Assembly (NCBI GenBank): GCA_002733415.1
Contig: NVVR01000001.1
Span: forward strand, 258,493-322,492
Direction: 5' to 3'
Origin: Kordia sp.
GTDB taxonomy: Bacteria; Bacteroidota; Bacteroidia; Flavobacteriales; Flavobacteriaceae
DNA: 64,000 nt
The notes beneath the pieces were generated by a model that was not told the DNA's origin, ran no database searches, and saw nothing but the letters and a program-made list of their open reading frames with translations. Every line of letters begins with the position of its first letter. Positions within the stretch are counted from its first letter, which is position 1. Both the position numbers and the translations under genes were made by a program. Below are positions 24,622 to 34,143 of this stretch, piece by piece.

Positions 24622-26754
24622 TTATTTTTTAATTAAAGTTAGTGCTTGATCAATATTTTCTAAAGGTAAAAGGCAAGCAGAGTTTTCGCAAATGTAGATG
24701 TATGTTTTTTTAGGGACTGTTCTATTCTGTAATAGCGGAAGATTTGACGATGAATCACTGTTTTTTACCGACGAATCGCTACCCGTGAAAAGCATGTTAG
24801 GTAAATAGTGCTTCTTTAATGTTTTAGTTTTTGACATTGCAGTATCTCCAGTGATTACAATTTCTTGAAATCGTTCAGTATTCATAAGGTATAGGTCTAA
24901 CCAATTAGAAAATCCAGCCCCATAATTGTTTATTTGAGGGGTAATGTTATGGAGCATTTTCTTTGAAGTTTCAGAATATAACTTGTTATTGAAATGTATG
25001 CCTAATAGAAATAAATTTTTAGCCATAATGGAATTACTTGCAGGAATAACATTGTCCTGATATTCGATATTCCTAACCACTAATTTTGGATCTTGGTCGG
25101 AGGTGAAATAAAATAAGTTATTTTCTTGGTTGTAAAAATGTGTAAAACAATAATCACTTAATTTTTTAGCGCTATATAACCATGATGGATCTAAAGTATT
25201 TTCATGTAGTTTTATAAATAATTGAATAGTTGTAGCGTAATCTTCAAGATATCCGTTAATAGTGCTTTTTCCATTTTTAAAATTATGGTACAATCCACCA
25301 TCTTTTTTAAATAGATTGTTAGTTATAAAGTTAGCGTTTTTTATAGCGGTATTTAAGTGTTTTCTTTCTCCTAATGCTTCGTATGCGACCAGATAACCAG
25401 TTGCCATTAAGGCATTCCATGAAGTAAGTGTTTTGTCGTCTAGTGCCGGTTTTGTTTTCTTGGTTCTTGTGTTTTGTAATTTAGATACACAGTCATTAAG
25501 TGTTTTTTTTAGTGCTTCTGTAGAGGTTTTAAATTTCGTTGCAATTTTTTTATAGCTGTCTTTTCTAGTTAAAACATAGTGGCCGTTTTCCCAATAACCA
25601 TACTCATTAACATTATAAAAATCCGCAAATATTTTATAGTCATTTTTTAAGATTTCTTTTAATTCATCTTTAGTCCATACATAATAAGCGCCTTCTTCTT
25701 TTTCTCCTATGGAATTGTAACTATCAGCATCTAACGAGGAATAGAAATAGCCTTTATCATTGTATAATTCTTGTTCAACAAACTGTAGTGTTTTTTCAAT
25801 AGTTGTTTTGTATAGTTCATTCTTAGTTAATTTATATGCATCTGCATATAAACTCACTAGCTGCCCATTGTCGTATAACATTTTTTCAAAATGAGGAATA
25901 TGCCACCTGATATCAGTTGAGTATCTTGAAAAACCTCCGTCAACATGGTCAAATACACCACCGAACGCCATTTTTGTCAGTGTTAGGTTTACGTACTTTA
26001 GTAGTTCAGAGTCATTTTGTAAATGAGCATATTTTAATAAAAAAGAGTAATTACTTGGAAGCATAAATTTCGGAGCTCTTTTGGTTGCACCGTATTTATG
26101 ATCGAAAGATTTTTTCCAATGATTAACAACTGTAGAAACGTATTCTGTTTTAAACTCAGTTTTATCATGATTTACTGCAATTAATTCAGAGGTAATAATT
26201 CCTTTTTCAAGATTATCGGCATAAGTATTAAGCTTCTCTGGATCCGTTTCAAATTGTTTTTGCAACTGTGTTAAAGCATCAATCCATTGATTTTTTCTAA
26301 AATAAGTTCCGCCCCAAATAGGTCTTCCATCAGGTAGTGCAATTACATTTAATGGCCAGCCACCTCGACCTGTAAGCAATTGTACAGCACTCATGTATAC
26401 TTGATCCACATCTGGTCGTTCTTCTCTGTCAACTTTTATGCTAATGAAATTATCGTTCATTACTTTGGCAACAGCTGTGTCTTCAAAGCTTTCCTCTTCC
26501 ATAACATGGCACCAATGACATGCGGAATAACCGATACTAATAATAATAAGCTTATTAGATGTTTTTGCCTCTAATAAAGTATTACTATTCCATGGTTTCC
26601 AATTAACGGGGTTATGAGCGTGTTGTAATAAATAAGGGCTAGTTTCTTTACTTAGCTCGTTGGTAAATTGATGCGTTGTTTTTTTAGAATCGCTATTTTG
26701 TCCTTTACAACTAAATAGTAGTATAAACAGAAAGGGAGTGGTTAGGTATCTCAT
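24622..26754 (-). CDS. Thioredoxin-domain lipoprotein, YyaL/DUF255 family
   Basis: A 710-residue protein of the YyaL/SSP411 family: an N-terminal thioredoxin-like domain followed by an (alpha/alpha)6 glycosidase-like barrel. The active-site-like CHWCHVME (Cys79, Cys82) and the following DREERPDVD are diagnostic, as is GGWPLNV. The N-terminus carries a lipobox (LLFSC, Cys16), so it is a lipoprotein and not cytosolic. The catalytic role of the family is unresolved. A TAACTTTG -7 element at 26759-26766 lies only 4 nt from the ATG. mscS follows 2 bp downstream. Confidence 0.93.
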   Translation of the reverse strand: MRYLTTPFLFILLFSCKGQNSDSKKTTHQFTNELSKETSPYLLQHAHNPVNWKPWNSNTLLEAKTSNKLIIISIGYSACHWCHVMEEESFEDTAVAKVMNDNFISIKVDREERPDVDQVYMSAVQLLTGRGGWPLNVIALPDGRPIWGGTYFRKNQWIDALTQLQKQFETDPEKLNTYADNLEKGIITSELIAVNHDKTEFKTEYVSTVVNHWKKSFDHKYGATKRAPKFMLPSNYSFLLKYAHLQNDSELLKYVNLTLTKMAFGGVFDHVDGGFSRYSTDIRWHIPHFEKMLYDNGQLVSLYADAYKLTKNELYKTTIEKTLQFVEQELYNDKGYFYSSLDADSYNSIGEKEEGAYYVWTKDELKEILKNDYKIFADFYNVNEYGYWENGHYVLTRKDSYKKIATKFKTSTEALKKTLNDCVSKLQNTRTKKTKPALDDKTLTSWNALMATGYLVAYEALGERKHLNTAIKNANFITNNLFKKDGGLYHNFKNGKSTINGYLEDYATTIQLFIKLHENTLDPSWLYSAKKLSDYCFTHFYNQENNLFYFTSDQDPKLVVRNIEYQDNVIPASNSIMAKNLFLLGIHFNNKLYSETSKKMLHNITPQINNYGAGFSNWLDLYLMNTERFQEIVITGDTAMSKTKTLKKHYLPNMLFTGSDSSVKNSDSSSNLPLLQNRTVPKKTYIYICENSACLLPLENIDQALTLIKK

Positions 26755-26758
26755 ACTT

Positions 26759-26766
26759 CAAAGTTA
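26759..26766 (-). promoter_or_regulatory. -7 element of the DUF255-mscS transcript
   Basis: On the minus strand this reads TAACTTTG, an exact TAnnTTTG match. It ends 4 nt before the ATG at 26754, so transcription would begin at or just after the start codon. No good TTG lies 19-21 bp upstream (the base triplet there is TTT). Confidence 0.5.
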
Positions 26767-26781
26767 GCGAAATTAACCCAT

Positions 26782-26820
26782 AAAAAAATCACGTATTACG
26801 AATTACGTAATACGTGATTT
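26782..26820 (-). terminator. Terminator of the Nfu gene
   Basis: A 15-bp perfect stem (AAATCACGTATTACG 26786-26800 with CGTAATACGTGATTT 26806-26820), a 5-nt loop, and seven T residues on the minus strand side (26782-26788). It lies 60 bp downstream of the Nfu stop. Confidence 0.9.
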
Positions 26821-26879
26821 TGTTGATAAAATAAAAGTCGTTTATAGGTGTTAATTTTATAAAACCTTATCTACCGAAT

Positions 26880-27782
26880 TTAACCATTTATGGCAATAAC
26901 GGAGCTTATTTTCCCTGGAATCATTTCTTTTAATGTTGCTTCAATACCACTCTTTAAAGTCATTGTAGATGACGGACACCCACTACAGGCTCCTTGTAAA
27001 ATAACACTTACTTCTTGAGTTTCCTTATTGTATGATTGGAACATGATATTTCCTCCATCACTAGCTACAGCAGGCTTAATATACTCGTTTAAAACATTTA
27101 CTATTTCTGTAGAAATATCGTCTAAATCTTCAATATTTAGATTGATTTCTGGAGCGACTTCCTTCTTAGGTTTTTCAACAGTAGTATCAACAATCATTTT
27201 TCCGTCAGCGATGAAGTTTCTGATTACTTCTCTTAATTCATTAGCGATATCATTCCATTCCGCTAAATCATATTTATTGATTGAAACATAATTTTCATCA
27301 ATAAAGATTTCCTTTACAAATGGGAAATGAAATAATTCCGTTGCTAAAGGCGATATTTTTGCATCGTCAATATTTTTAAATTCAAAAATAGTATCAACCA
27401 ATTTCTTGTTAGCAACAAATTTCATTGCGTTAGGGTTAGGTGTACTTTCTGCATATACGGTAATAGCTACTTTTTTTGTTGCTACGTCATTATCAACAGC
27501 TTTTTTACCAGTATTTAAAAAATCTTGAATTTGTTCAGCAACATCAGCTTCTATTTCTGACCATTCCACAATATTGTATTTTTCTAGAGCAATAAAGTTT
27601 CCTGAAATGTATACTTTCTTGACAAAAGGCAAGTAAAATAATTCTCTAGCAAGTTGTGAATTGCTTGCTTCATCAATATTATTAAACTCAAAGTTCTGGT
27701 GCTCAGTAAGAAACTGATTAGATTCAAACTTTACAATATTTGGGGATGATGTATGTGTTATAGTAATAACATGTGCTTCCAT
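26880..27782 (-). CDS. NifU-like iron-sulfur scaffold with duplicated Nfu N-domain
   Basis: A 300-residue Fe-S cluster carrier. The C-terminal NifU domain (about 222-300) has the cluster-binding motif GACSGCPSS, Cys266 and Cys269. Two copies of the Nfu N-domain precede it: residues about 1-85 and 106-195. They align clearly (for example FVKKVYISGNFIALEKYNI against FVKEIFIDENYVSINKYDL), so the gene contains an internal duplication; the second copy keeps the STPNPNAMKF signature while the first has SSPNIVKFE. It probably delivers 4Fe-4S clusters to client enzymes. It has a -7 element just upstream and its own terminator, so it is likely monocistronic. Confidence 0.93.
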   Translation of the reverse strand: MEAHVITITHTSSPNIVKFESNQFLTEHQNFEFNNIDEASNSQLARELFYLPFVKKVYISGNFIALEKYNIVEWSEIEADVAEQIQDFLNTGKKAVDNDVATKKVAITVYAESTPNPNAMKFVANKKLVDTIFEFKNIDDAKISPLATELFHFPFVKEIFIDENYVSINKYDLAEWNDIANELREVIRNFIADGKMIVDTTVEKPKKEVAPEINLNIEDLDDISTEIVNVLNEYIKPAVASDGGNIMFQSYNKETQEVSVILQGACSGCPSSTMTLKSGIEATLKEMIPGKISSVIAING

Positions 27783-27799
27783 AGTAGAAATATTTTCGG

Positions 27800-27807
27800 C
27801 AAAAGTA
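27800..27807 (-). promoter_or_regulatory. -7 element of the Nfu gene
   Basis: Minus-strand TACTTTTG, an exact TAnnTTTG match, 17 nt upstream of the ATG at 27782. A TTC triplet 21 bp further upstream is a poor -33 match. Confidence 0.5.
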
Positions 27808-27987
27808 CTGAATTTCTTTGGCTTCAGAAGAATTTATTTCAAACTAAAAGTAGGGTTTTAATATAAATAACTGTTTTTATAGGTGTACTCATTGATTTTT
27901 TTTTATATTTGAAAATTATCAATTTTACCTGAATTTTAGTAATTATTTGTGCTTTACCTACTGCATAAATATCAACGAAATTAATAT

Positions 27988-29016
27988 ATGACTAAAAATA
28001 TTTACATTTTCATAGCAATGTTTGCTTTTCTAGGAGCTAATGCTCAAGAAGGTTTGCCAACATATTCTGATTATTTAACGGATAATTTATATTTAATTCA
28101 TCCATCTATGGCTGGGGCATCTAACTGTACGAAGGTTCGGTTAACTGGTCGTCAGCAATGGTTTGGTCAAGAAGATGCGCCAGCATTAATGACAGCGAGT
28201 TTTAATACAAGGTTTGATGAGTATAAACCATCTGCTGGAGGAATCATTTTATTTAGTGATAAAAACGGATACCATTCACAAACAGGAGCGTATTTAACCT
28301 ATGCACACCACATTATGCTAGGGAGAAACACCATTGATTTAAATCAAGTTTCTTTTGGTTTAAGTGTTGGGTTGATACAAAGTAAATTAGATCAGACTGA
28401 ATGGGATTTATTATGGAATGGTGGTAATAATGGATCTGGTCTTCCAGATCAATTTGTTTCAAATGATAACATATCGAGTACGTACTATAATGTTGATATT
28501 GGCGTGTCATATCACTTGTTAGATTTTTATGCGCATTTAACTATTAAAAATTTAATGGGTACTGGAAGAAAATTATATTCTGTACATGAAAGCGCGAACT
28601 TACAACGTTTCTTGATTTCAATGGGATATGTTTTTTCAGGTATAAATAGCGATTGGTCTATAGAGCCTTCTATGTTATTTCAGCATATTTCTCAAACGAA
28701 GGAAACACAGTTTGATATAAACATCAAGACATACAAAAAAATGGATTTCGGTAAAGTATGGGGAGGATTGTCATACAGAAGAAGTCTAGATGGTGCGGAG
28801 TATTATTCAACTACAGGTTCAGCAGAAGGCCAAAAATTACAATACATTACACCTTTTATTGGGGTTAATTATAACAAGTACATGTTTGGGTATACATACT
28901 CACATCAAATGGGAAATATAAAATTAGTAGACGGTGGTTTTCACCAAATCACTTTAGGAATTAACCTGAACTGTAGAGCAGAAAAATACGATTGTAACTG
29001 TCCTGGGATTAACTAG
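27988..29016 (+). CDS. Type IX secretion PorP/SprF family outer membrane protein
   Basis: A 342-residue barrel with a signal peptide ending at GANAQ. The start of the mature protein, GLPTYSDYLTDNLYLIHPSMAGAS, and TGRQQWFGQEDAPALMTASF are PorP/SprF hallmarks. These proteins anchor or assist secretion of specific large T9SS substrates such as SprB, and members are usually found next to their adhesin or peptidoglycan-binding partner. Here the gene is alone, between Nfu and a VWA gene on the other strand, so its partner is not evident. The C-terminal GINLNCRAEKYDCNCPGIN has an unusual Cys cluster. Confidence 0.9.
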   Translation: MTKNIYIFIAMFAFLGANAQEGLPTYSDYLTDNLYLIHPSMAGASNCTKVRLTGRQQWFGQEDAPALMTASFNTRFDEYKPSAGGIILFSDKNGYHSQTGAYLTYAHHIMLGRNTIDLNQVSFGLSVGLIQSKLDQTEWDLLWNGGNNGSGLPDQFVSNDNISSTYYNVDIGVSYHLLDFYAHLTIKNLMGTGRKLYSVHESANLQRFLISMGYVFSGINSDWSIEPSMLFQHISQTKETQFDINIKTYKKMDFGKVWGGLSYRRSLDGAEYYSTTGSAEGQKLQYITPFIGVNYNKYMFGYTYSHQMGNIKLVDGGFHQITLGINLNCRAEKYDCNCPGIN

Positions 29017-29031
29017 TGAAGTAAAAATATA

Positions 29032-29070
29032 TAATAAAAAAAGCTCGCTATTGGCGAGCTTTTTTTATTA
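29032..29070. terminator. Bidirectional terminator between PorP/SprF and VWA genes
   Basis: A perfect 17-bp stem with GCTCGC/GCGAGC at the core and flanking A7/T7 tracts, loop TATTG (29049-29053). The symmetry gives a T tail on both strands, fitting the two convergent genes whose stops are at 29016 and 29088. Confidence 0.92.
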
Positions 29071-29087
29071 TAACACTGTTTGGAAGC

Positions 29088-30254
29088 TTATTTGATCCAA
29101 TGATAATTTTTCTGTTTCCCTTGTCTTTTAATTGCCTTTAACATAGCACTTTCCAAGTTATTGTTTGTATTGCTTTTCTTTTTTTCTGTTGCAATATATT
29201 TTTTTCGCTTACTGTTTTCTTCTTGTATTTGTTGTTTGATAAGGTTTCGTTCAGTTTTCTTTTTTATAACATATGTTTGAAGTTCTTTGTCAGATTTCCC
29301 TTGTAGTTCTTCAGGTAATAATTGTTTGTCGATTTTTGAATAACTGAAGTTCTTTCCTTCTGTTTCTGCATCTACTAAATCCCAAGAACTATTTTTGTAA
29401 AAAGAAGAACTTTTACTTATCGTTCTGCTTACTTCATTGGCTTTTCCATACTTTGATGCGTTACTATCTTGTAGTGCTTGAGAAGCTACTTTAATCCGTC
29501 CTTGTTTTCCATATGGGATATAGGTTTTATTTAGTTTTATGTTTAATTCTAAAATATAGTCATCATAAGGAGAAGGAATATGAACAGTATGTTGGCTTTG
29601 ATTAATGGACATGTAATCGCCATTGGTTAGTTTGGCACTGTGTTGCCACATACTAGTAATTCCGTCATTATAATCACCACAATAAATAGTGTTAATGTTA
29701 ATTTGTTTTTCTTTGGCCTTAGTGCTCGCATTCATGTAATTCACAGGGCCTTGTGTGAAAGGTTCATTCCCTGCAATAAAGATGAGTTTTAAATCACTTT
29801 CATTACTTCCCCAAGTAAGTTCATTAACAGCAGTTTGAATAGCTTGTCCGCAATACTCATTTCCTCCATTGGTAGTTAATGAAAACAATTTTTCAGAGAT
29901 ATAATCAAGGTCGCTTGTGAAAGCACTTACTTGCCTAATATATCCATTATCGTTTGATAACAGATCATTCCCATATTCATATAATGCAATTTTTAAATCA
30001 GGGCTTTTATGGTTACACCTAGCATAGGAAAGTTCATTTACGATTTCCCATAGTTGAGCTCTTGCTTGATCAATAAGTCCGTCCATACTATTACTTGTAT
30101 CTAGTAGTAAAGCCACCTTAATTGTACTTTTTTCAGTGAATTTGATAGTCTTGTTTAATTCTTCCGTATTATTTTTTACTGGCTCAGTGTCCGCCTTGCA
30201 TGGAAGTGAGCAAAGTATCAATATGCTTAATCCAATTGTTTTTAAATTTCTCAT
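29088..30254 (-). CDS. Exported von Willebrand factor A domain protein
   Basis: A 388-residue exported protein with an N-terminal signal sequence and a VWA domain (about 45-235). The metal-ion-dependent adhesion site is visible as LLDTSNSMDG (Asp52, Ser54, Ser56); the domain contains LKIALYEYGNDL and LKLIFIAGNEPFTQGP. The C-terminal 150 residues are charged, rich in Lys/Asn, without a recognised fold and without a T9SS sorting domain. VWA proteins mediate metal-dependent protein contacts; the partner is unknown. A -7 element (TACTTTTG) lies 24 nt upstream and a shared terminator downstream, so it is monocistronic. Confidence 0.88.
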   Translation of the reverse strand: MRNLKTIGLSILILCSLPCKADTEPVKNNTEELNKTIKFTEKSTIKVALLLDTSNSMDGLIDQARAQLWEIVNELSYARCNHKSPDLKIALYEYGNDLLSNDNGYIRQVSAFTSDLDYISEKLFSLTTNGGNEYCGQAIQTAVNELTWGSNESDLKLIFIAGNEPFTQGPVNYMNASTKAKEKQININTIYCGDYNDGITSMWQHSAKLTNGDYMSINQSQHTVHIPSPYDDYILELNIKLNKTYIPYGKQGRIKVASQALQDSNASKYGKANEVSRTISKSSSFYKNSSWDLVDAETEGKNFSYSKIDKQLLPEELQGKSDKELQTYVIKKKTERNLIKQQIQEENSKRKKYIATEKKKSNTNNNLESAMLKAIKRQGKQKNYHWIK

Positions 30255-30278
30255 AACTATTTGTATTTAGGTTTTATA

Positions 30279-30286
30279 CAAAAGTA
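30279..30286 (-). promoter_or_regulatory. -7 element of the VWA gene
   Basis: Minus-strand TACTTTTG, exact match to TAnnTTTG, 24 nt upstream of the ATG at 30254. The -33 region is T-rich (TTTT) with about 19-bp spacing but lacks TTG. Confidence 0.5.
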
Positions 30287-30469
30287 TTTAAGATTGATGT
30301 TAACTAAAACCTAAAATGAGGGAGTGTGTTAATTGAATTAGGGAAGTAGTTGTCTATAGCAGTAAAGTATATTGAAATAAAAGAAAAATGAACTGGTTTT
30401 AAGGAAATACTTATTTCGTTAATTATAAAGTACGTAAGTTTATGGGGAATTAGAATCAATTCTAAGTAA

Positions 30470-32668
30470 ATGAAACACCTTATATATATAATGCTCTTTT
30501 TTACATCAATAAGTGTGTTTTCACAAGATGATAAAAATGGGATGAAAAATGGAAAGTCATTTTACCTTAAGGGAGAGGTGGTCTTAAAGGAGTCGTCTAG
30601 TCCAATTTCTGATGTGGAAATACAAGTGCTTGGAGGTGGTTATACTAGAACTTCTTTATCTGGGAACTTTAGGCTAAAGGTTAAAATTGGGGATGAGTTA
30701 ATAATTAGTCATCCAGACATTGAAACGGTACGTTATGTATTAAAAAATAATGACGATCGATTAAAAGTATATGTTGGAGAACTAAAAGAAAATAAAAAAA
30801 CCCTTACTTTAAAAAGAAAAGATAGTGATGCAAAGACTTTTAAAAAACTAATAGACTCTGCTAATAAGGTATATAAAACTAATGGCAAACAGGGAGCTGA
30901 ATTTGTGACTAAATCATTATTAATTTCTAAAAATTTAACTAATGAACAACGGTCAAGTGCTTATGGTGTTTTAGGGGATATATATTTTCATTGGAAACAA
31001 TATGATTTAGCAATTGCTAATTATACAAGAAGTTTAGGTTATAAAAAAAAGGGCGCGATTCAGTTAAGTTTAGCTAAAAGTTATTTTAAGAATTATGATT
31101 ATGATATAGCAATTTTAACATATGATTCTATTAAAAAGAGTGTGTTGTCAAATTGGCAAAAAATTGTATTGAATGAAGAGTTAGGAGATGTTTATACTGC
31201 TAAAAATGAGTTTTCAACAGCTGAAAAATATTATAATAAAGGACTGGTAATAGCTAATAAGCATTTAATAAGCCCTAAGATTACCGATTTAAATTCTAAA
31301 TTAGGAAGGGTTACTTTTTCTCAAGGAAAAGTAAAGGAAGCATCGCTGTATTTTGACAATTCGTTAGATTTATCTTCTCGAGAAAACGTACAACGTGCAG
31401 CGGTTGAAAAAGGACGTGTAGCTGATTTTTATAATTCAAATCAACAATTTGATCAAGAAATTGCCTTGCGAAAAAAGAATTTAACAGCATTAGAAAGTAT
31501 AGCTGTTGAGGTGCTTACTGAAAATAGTTTGAATCAGCCAGATTCATTAACTACCCAAAAGAGTAATTATAAAATTGCAAGCGCCTATGTGCAGCAAGCG
31601 AAATATAACGATGCAATACCATATTTAGAAAAGAGTATTTCAGAAGCCAATAAAAAATCAGATTTAATAATAGAAAAAGATGCTACAAGAAAGCTGTCTG
31701 AGGTATATAAAACAGTAGGAGATTATACTAAAGCATTGGAAACGTATCAAAGTTATGTTGATTTGGTTGATTTGGTGTATTTAAAAAAAGAACAACAAAT
31801 AGCAAACGTATCTAAAGTAGCGAGGGATTTAATTAAGCAACAACAACGTGTCATTGGTTTAGAGGATGAGCGTAAATTGTCAGAAAACAAATTATTACTT
31901 GCATCAAAAGATAATGAGTTACAAAACGAGCGTAATAAGCAACAAAGCATTATTATTTACTCGCTTTTAGCGGGGTTATTACTATTGCTATTATTGGCAT
32001 TTTACATGTATAGAAATATAAAGCAACAGCGATTAAATAATAATTTATTGGCATTAAAATCATTGCGTTCTCAAATGAATCCTCACTTTATTTTTAATGC
32101 ATTAAATTCAGTAAACAGTTTTATAGCATCAAATGATGAACGTAGGGCAAATAGGTATTTAACGGATTTTTCAAAACTAATGCGAAGTGTTTTAGAAAAC
32201 TCTGAGGAAGATTTTATTCCCCTTTCTAAAGAGATAGAATTATTACAATTATATACAAAATTAGAGCATTTTAGGTTTCAAGATAAGTTTGATTATAACA
32301 TAACAGTTGATGAAGCGATTAATGTGGATGATTTTTTAATACCTCCAATGTTATTACAGCCTTATATCGAAAATGCAGTTTGGCATGGATTACGTTATAA
32401 GAAAGAGAAAGGGTTACTTCAAATTAGTTTAAAAATTCGAGATGATAATGAGTTGCAAATTGTAATTGAAGATAATGGTATTGGAAGATCGAAATCAAAA
32501 GCATTGAAAACAACACATCAGAAAAATCAAAACTCAAAGGGAATGGGGAATATAAAAAAAAGAGTAGCAATATTAAATGAAATGTACGCCGATAAATTGA
32601 ATGTTTTTATTGAAGATATTCCTAATGATGGAGGAACAAAAGTAGTATTGACACTTAAAAAGGACTAA
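30470..32668 (+). CDS. TPR-containing LytS-family sensor histidine kinase with CarboxypepD-reg-like domain
   Basis: A 732-residue sensor kinase. Order: signal peptide; a carboxypeptidase-regulatory-like beta-sandwich (about 28-105, with SGNFRLKVKIGDELIISH); several tetratricopeptide repeats (about 140-440, including YGVLGDIYFHWKQYDLAIA); a coiled coil; one membrane helix (about 492-513); then a His_kinase domain with RSQMNPHFIFNALNS (His539) and an HATPase domain with DNGIGRSK and KGMGNIKKRV. The sensing part would lie in the periplasm. The next gene, a LytTR response regulator, starts 1 bp after the stop and is the presumed partner. The signal is unknown. Confidence 0.93.
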   Translation: MKHLIYIMLFFTSISVFSQDDKNGMKNGKSFYLKGEVVLKESSSPISDVEIQVLGGGYTRTSLSGNFRLKVKIGDELIISHPDIETVRYVLKNNDDRLKVYVGELKENKKTLTLKRKDSDAKTFKKLIDSANKVYKTNGKQGAEFVTKSLLISKNLTNEQRSSAYGVLGDIYFHWKQYDLAIANYTRSLGYKKKGAIQLSLAKSYFKNYDYDIAILTYDSIKKSVLSNWQKIVLNEELGDVYTAKNEFSTAEKYYNKGLVIANKHLISPKITDLNSKLGRVTFSQGKVKEASLYFDNSLDLSSRENVQRAAVEKGRVADFYNSNQQFDQEIALRKKNLTALESIAVEVLTENSLNQPDSLTTQKSNYKIASAYVQQAKYNDAIPYLEKSISEANKKSDLIIEKDATRKLSEVYKTVGDYTKALETYQSYVDLVDLVYLKKEQQIANVSKVARDLIKQQQRVIGLEDERKLSENKLLLASKDNELQNERNKQQSIIIYSLLAGLLLLLLLAFYMYRNIKQQRLNNNLLALKSLRSQMNPHFIFNALNSVNSFIASNDERRANRYLTDFSKLMRSVLENSEEDFIPLSKEIELLQLYTKLEHFRFQDKFDYNITVDEAINVDDFLIPPMLLQPYIENAVWHGLRYKKEKGLLQISLKIRDDNELQIVIEDNGIGRSKSKALKTTHQKNQNSKGMGNIKKRVAILNEMYADKLNVFIEDIPNDGGTKVVLTLKKD

Positions 32669-32669
32669 G

Positions 32670-33401
32670 ATGAAATTAAAAACAATACTTGTAGAGGACG
32701 AAACAAGAAGTAGAGAAATATTACGAAATTATATTGCTAAATATTGCCCGAATATTGAATTGGTAGGGGAAGCATCAGGAATAGAAGAAGGATTGAATTT
32801 GATTAAAAATAATGAATTAGATTTAGTGTTTTTAGATGTAGAAATGCCCTATGGAAATGCCTTTGATTTATTAGATAAAGTTGAAAACAGAACTTTTGAA
32901 ACGATATTTGTAACTGCTTATGATCATTATGCAGTAGAAGCATTGAATAATCAAGCGTCCTATTATTTATTAAAACCAATTTCTATTGATGATTTAATTA
33001 TAGCGGTTGATGTAGTTATAGATATTAAGCAAAAAGAGACAGCATTAGCGGAAACAGTTTTAAGTCCTAAAAGTGAAATAGTATCTGGGAAAATAACTGT
33101 GCCGCAACAGGATGGATTTGAAGTATTAAAAACATCAGAAATTTTATTTTGTAAAGCAGACGATAACTATACTGAGATTCATATGAAATCTGGAAAAATC
33201 TTAGCTAGTAAAACCTTAAAATACTTTGAAGAGGCATTGCAAGAGTTTGGTTTTTCACGGATACACAAGTCCTACGTGGTTAATGTAAATTCAATAGTAA
33301 AGTATAAAAAAGGAAAAGGAGGAAGTGTAGTGCTGGAAAATGATAAAGAACTTCAAGTAGCTCCTTCAAGAAAAGCCGCATTGTTAAATTATTTTAAGTA
33401 A
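32670..33401 (+). CDS. LytTR-family response regulator
   Basis: A 243-residue two-component regulator: receiver domain (1-about 120) with phosphoacceptor Asp56 in LVFLDVEMP, the switch Thr/Lys in FVTAYDHYAVEAL and YLLKPI, then a LytTR DNA-binding domain (about 140-243) with RIHKSYVVNVNSI and the end APSRKAALLNYFK. It begins 1 bp after the upstream histidine kinase, the usual cognate arrangement. The target genes are not evident; the next gene is a gamma-carbonic anhydrase-like protein 8 bp downstream. Confidence 0.94.
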   Translation: MKLKTILVEDETRSREILRNYIAKYCPNIELVGEASGIEEGLNLIKNNELDLVFLDVEMPYGNAFDLLDKVENRTFETIFVTAYDHYAVEALNNQASYYLLKPISIDDLIIAVDVVIDIKQKETALAETVLSPKSEIVSGKITVPQQDGFEVLKTSEILFCKADDNYTEIHMKSGKILASKTLKYFEEALQEFGFSRIHKSYVVNVNSIVKYKKGKGGSVVLENDKELQVAPSRKAALLNYFK

Positions 33402-33409
33402 TATAAATT

Positions 33410-33919
33410 ATGATTATAAAAGAAGTTAGAGGAAAATCTCCTCAAATACCAGAAGATTGTTTTATCGCAGAAAACGCAACTATAGTTGGTGACGTAACTA
33501 TGGGTGAGCAATGCAGTATATGGTTTAATGCAGTGTTACGAGGCGATGTAAATTATATTAAATTGGGTAATAAAGTAAATATTCAAGATGGTGCAGTGAT
33601 TCATTGTACTTATAAAAAGTATCCAACCATTATGGGTAATAATGTTTCTGTGGGGCATAATGCAATAGTGCATGGGTGTACAATACATGATAATGTACTT
33701 ATAGGCATGGGAAGTATAGTAATGGATAACTGTGTAGTTCATTCCAATTCAATTGTTGCTGCTGGGGCTGTAGTTACTCAAAACACAGTAATAGAATCAG
33801 GAAGTATTTATGCTGGAATTCCTGCTAAAAAAGTAAAAGATATCTCTAAGGAATTAAGTTTAGGAGAAATAGACAGAATTGCGGAGAACTATGTGGAATA
33901 TTCTAGTTGGTTTAAATAG
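33410..33919 (+). CDS. Gamma carbonic anhydrase-like hexapeptide-repeat protein
   Basis: A 169-residue left-handed beta-helix protein with repeated hexapeptides (for example IVGDVTMGEQCSIWFNAVLRGD). Three histidines at the expected zinc positions are present: His65 (GAVIHCTY), His83 (VGHNAI) and His88 (VHGC). The NIQDGAVIH and VGHNAIVHGC motifs match the gamma-CA/YrdA group, whose enzymatic activity is not proven for most members. It follows the LytTR regulator by 8 bp and may be cotranscribed, but no functional link is obvious. Confidence 0.9.
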   Translation: MIIKEVRGKSPQIPEDCFIAENATIVGDVTMGEQCSIWFNAVLRGDVNYIKLGNKVNIQDGAVIHCTYKKYPTIMGNNVSVGHNAIVHGCTIHDNVLIGMGSIVMDNCVVHSNSIVAAGAVVTQNTVIESGSIYAGIPAKKVKDISKELSLGEIDRIAENYVEYSSWFK

Positions 33920-34038
33920 TATCATGACCACCCGAAAGCTCATTAATTTTATTGATAGATATTAGATGAATTCTTCATGTAACAATATTTTGTTCGTTTT
34001 AAATGTGAAAACACCCAATTTCTCATACTAAAATAGTT

Positions 34039-34110
34039 TTGTCAAACTGAGCTTGTTGAAGTCTTATGAAAATTAATGCATTGTGGATTTCGACAAGCTC
34101 AATCTGACAA
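34039..34110. repeat. Imperfect inverted repeat of GTCAnACTGAGC type
   Basis: TTGTCAAACTGAGCTTGTTG at 34039-34058 continues to 34063 and pairs with 34086-34110 (21 of 25 bases match). A related copy, GTCAGACTGAGCGTGTCGAG, occurs at 58758-58777. Similar dispersed elements are known from many bacterial genomes as intergenic palindromic repeats; that part is general knowledge, not tested here. Confidence 0.6.
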
Positions 34111-34143
34111 TAAATTAAGTTTTACTTAAAATTTTCGGATGTT

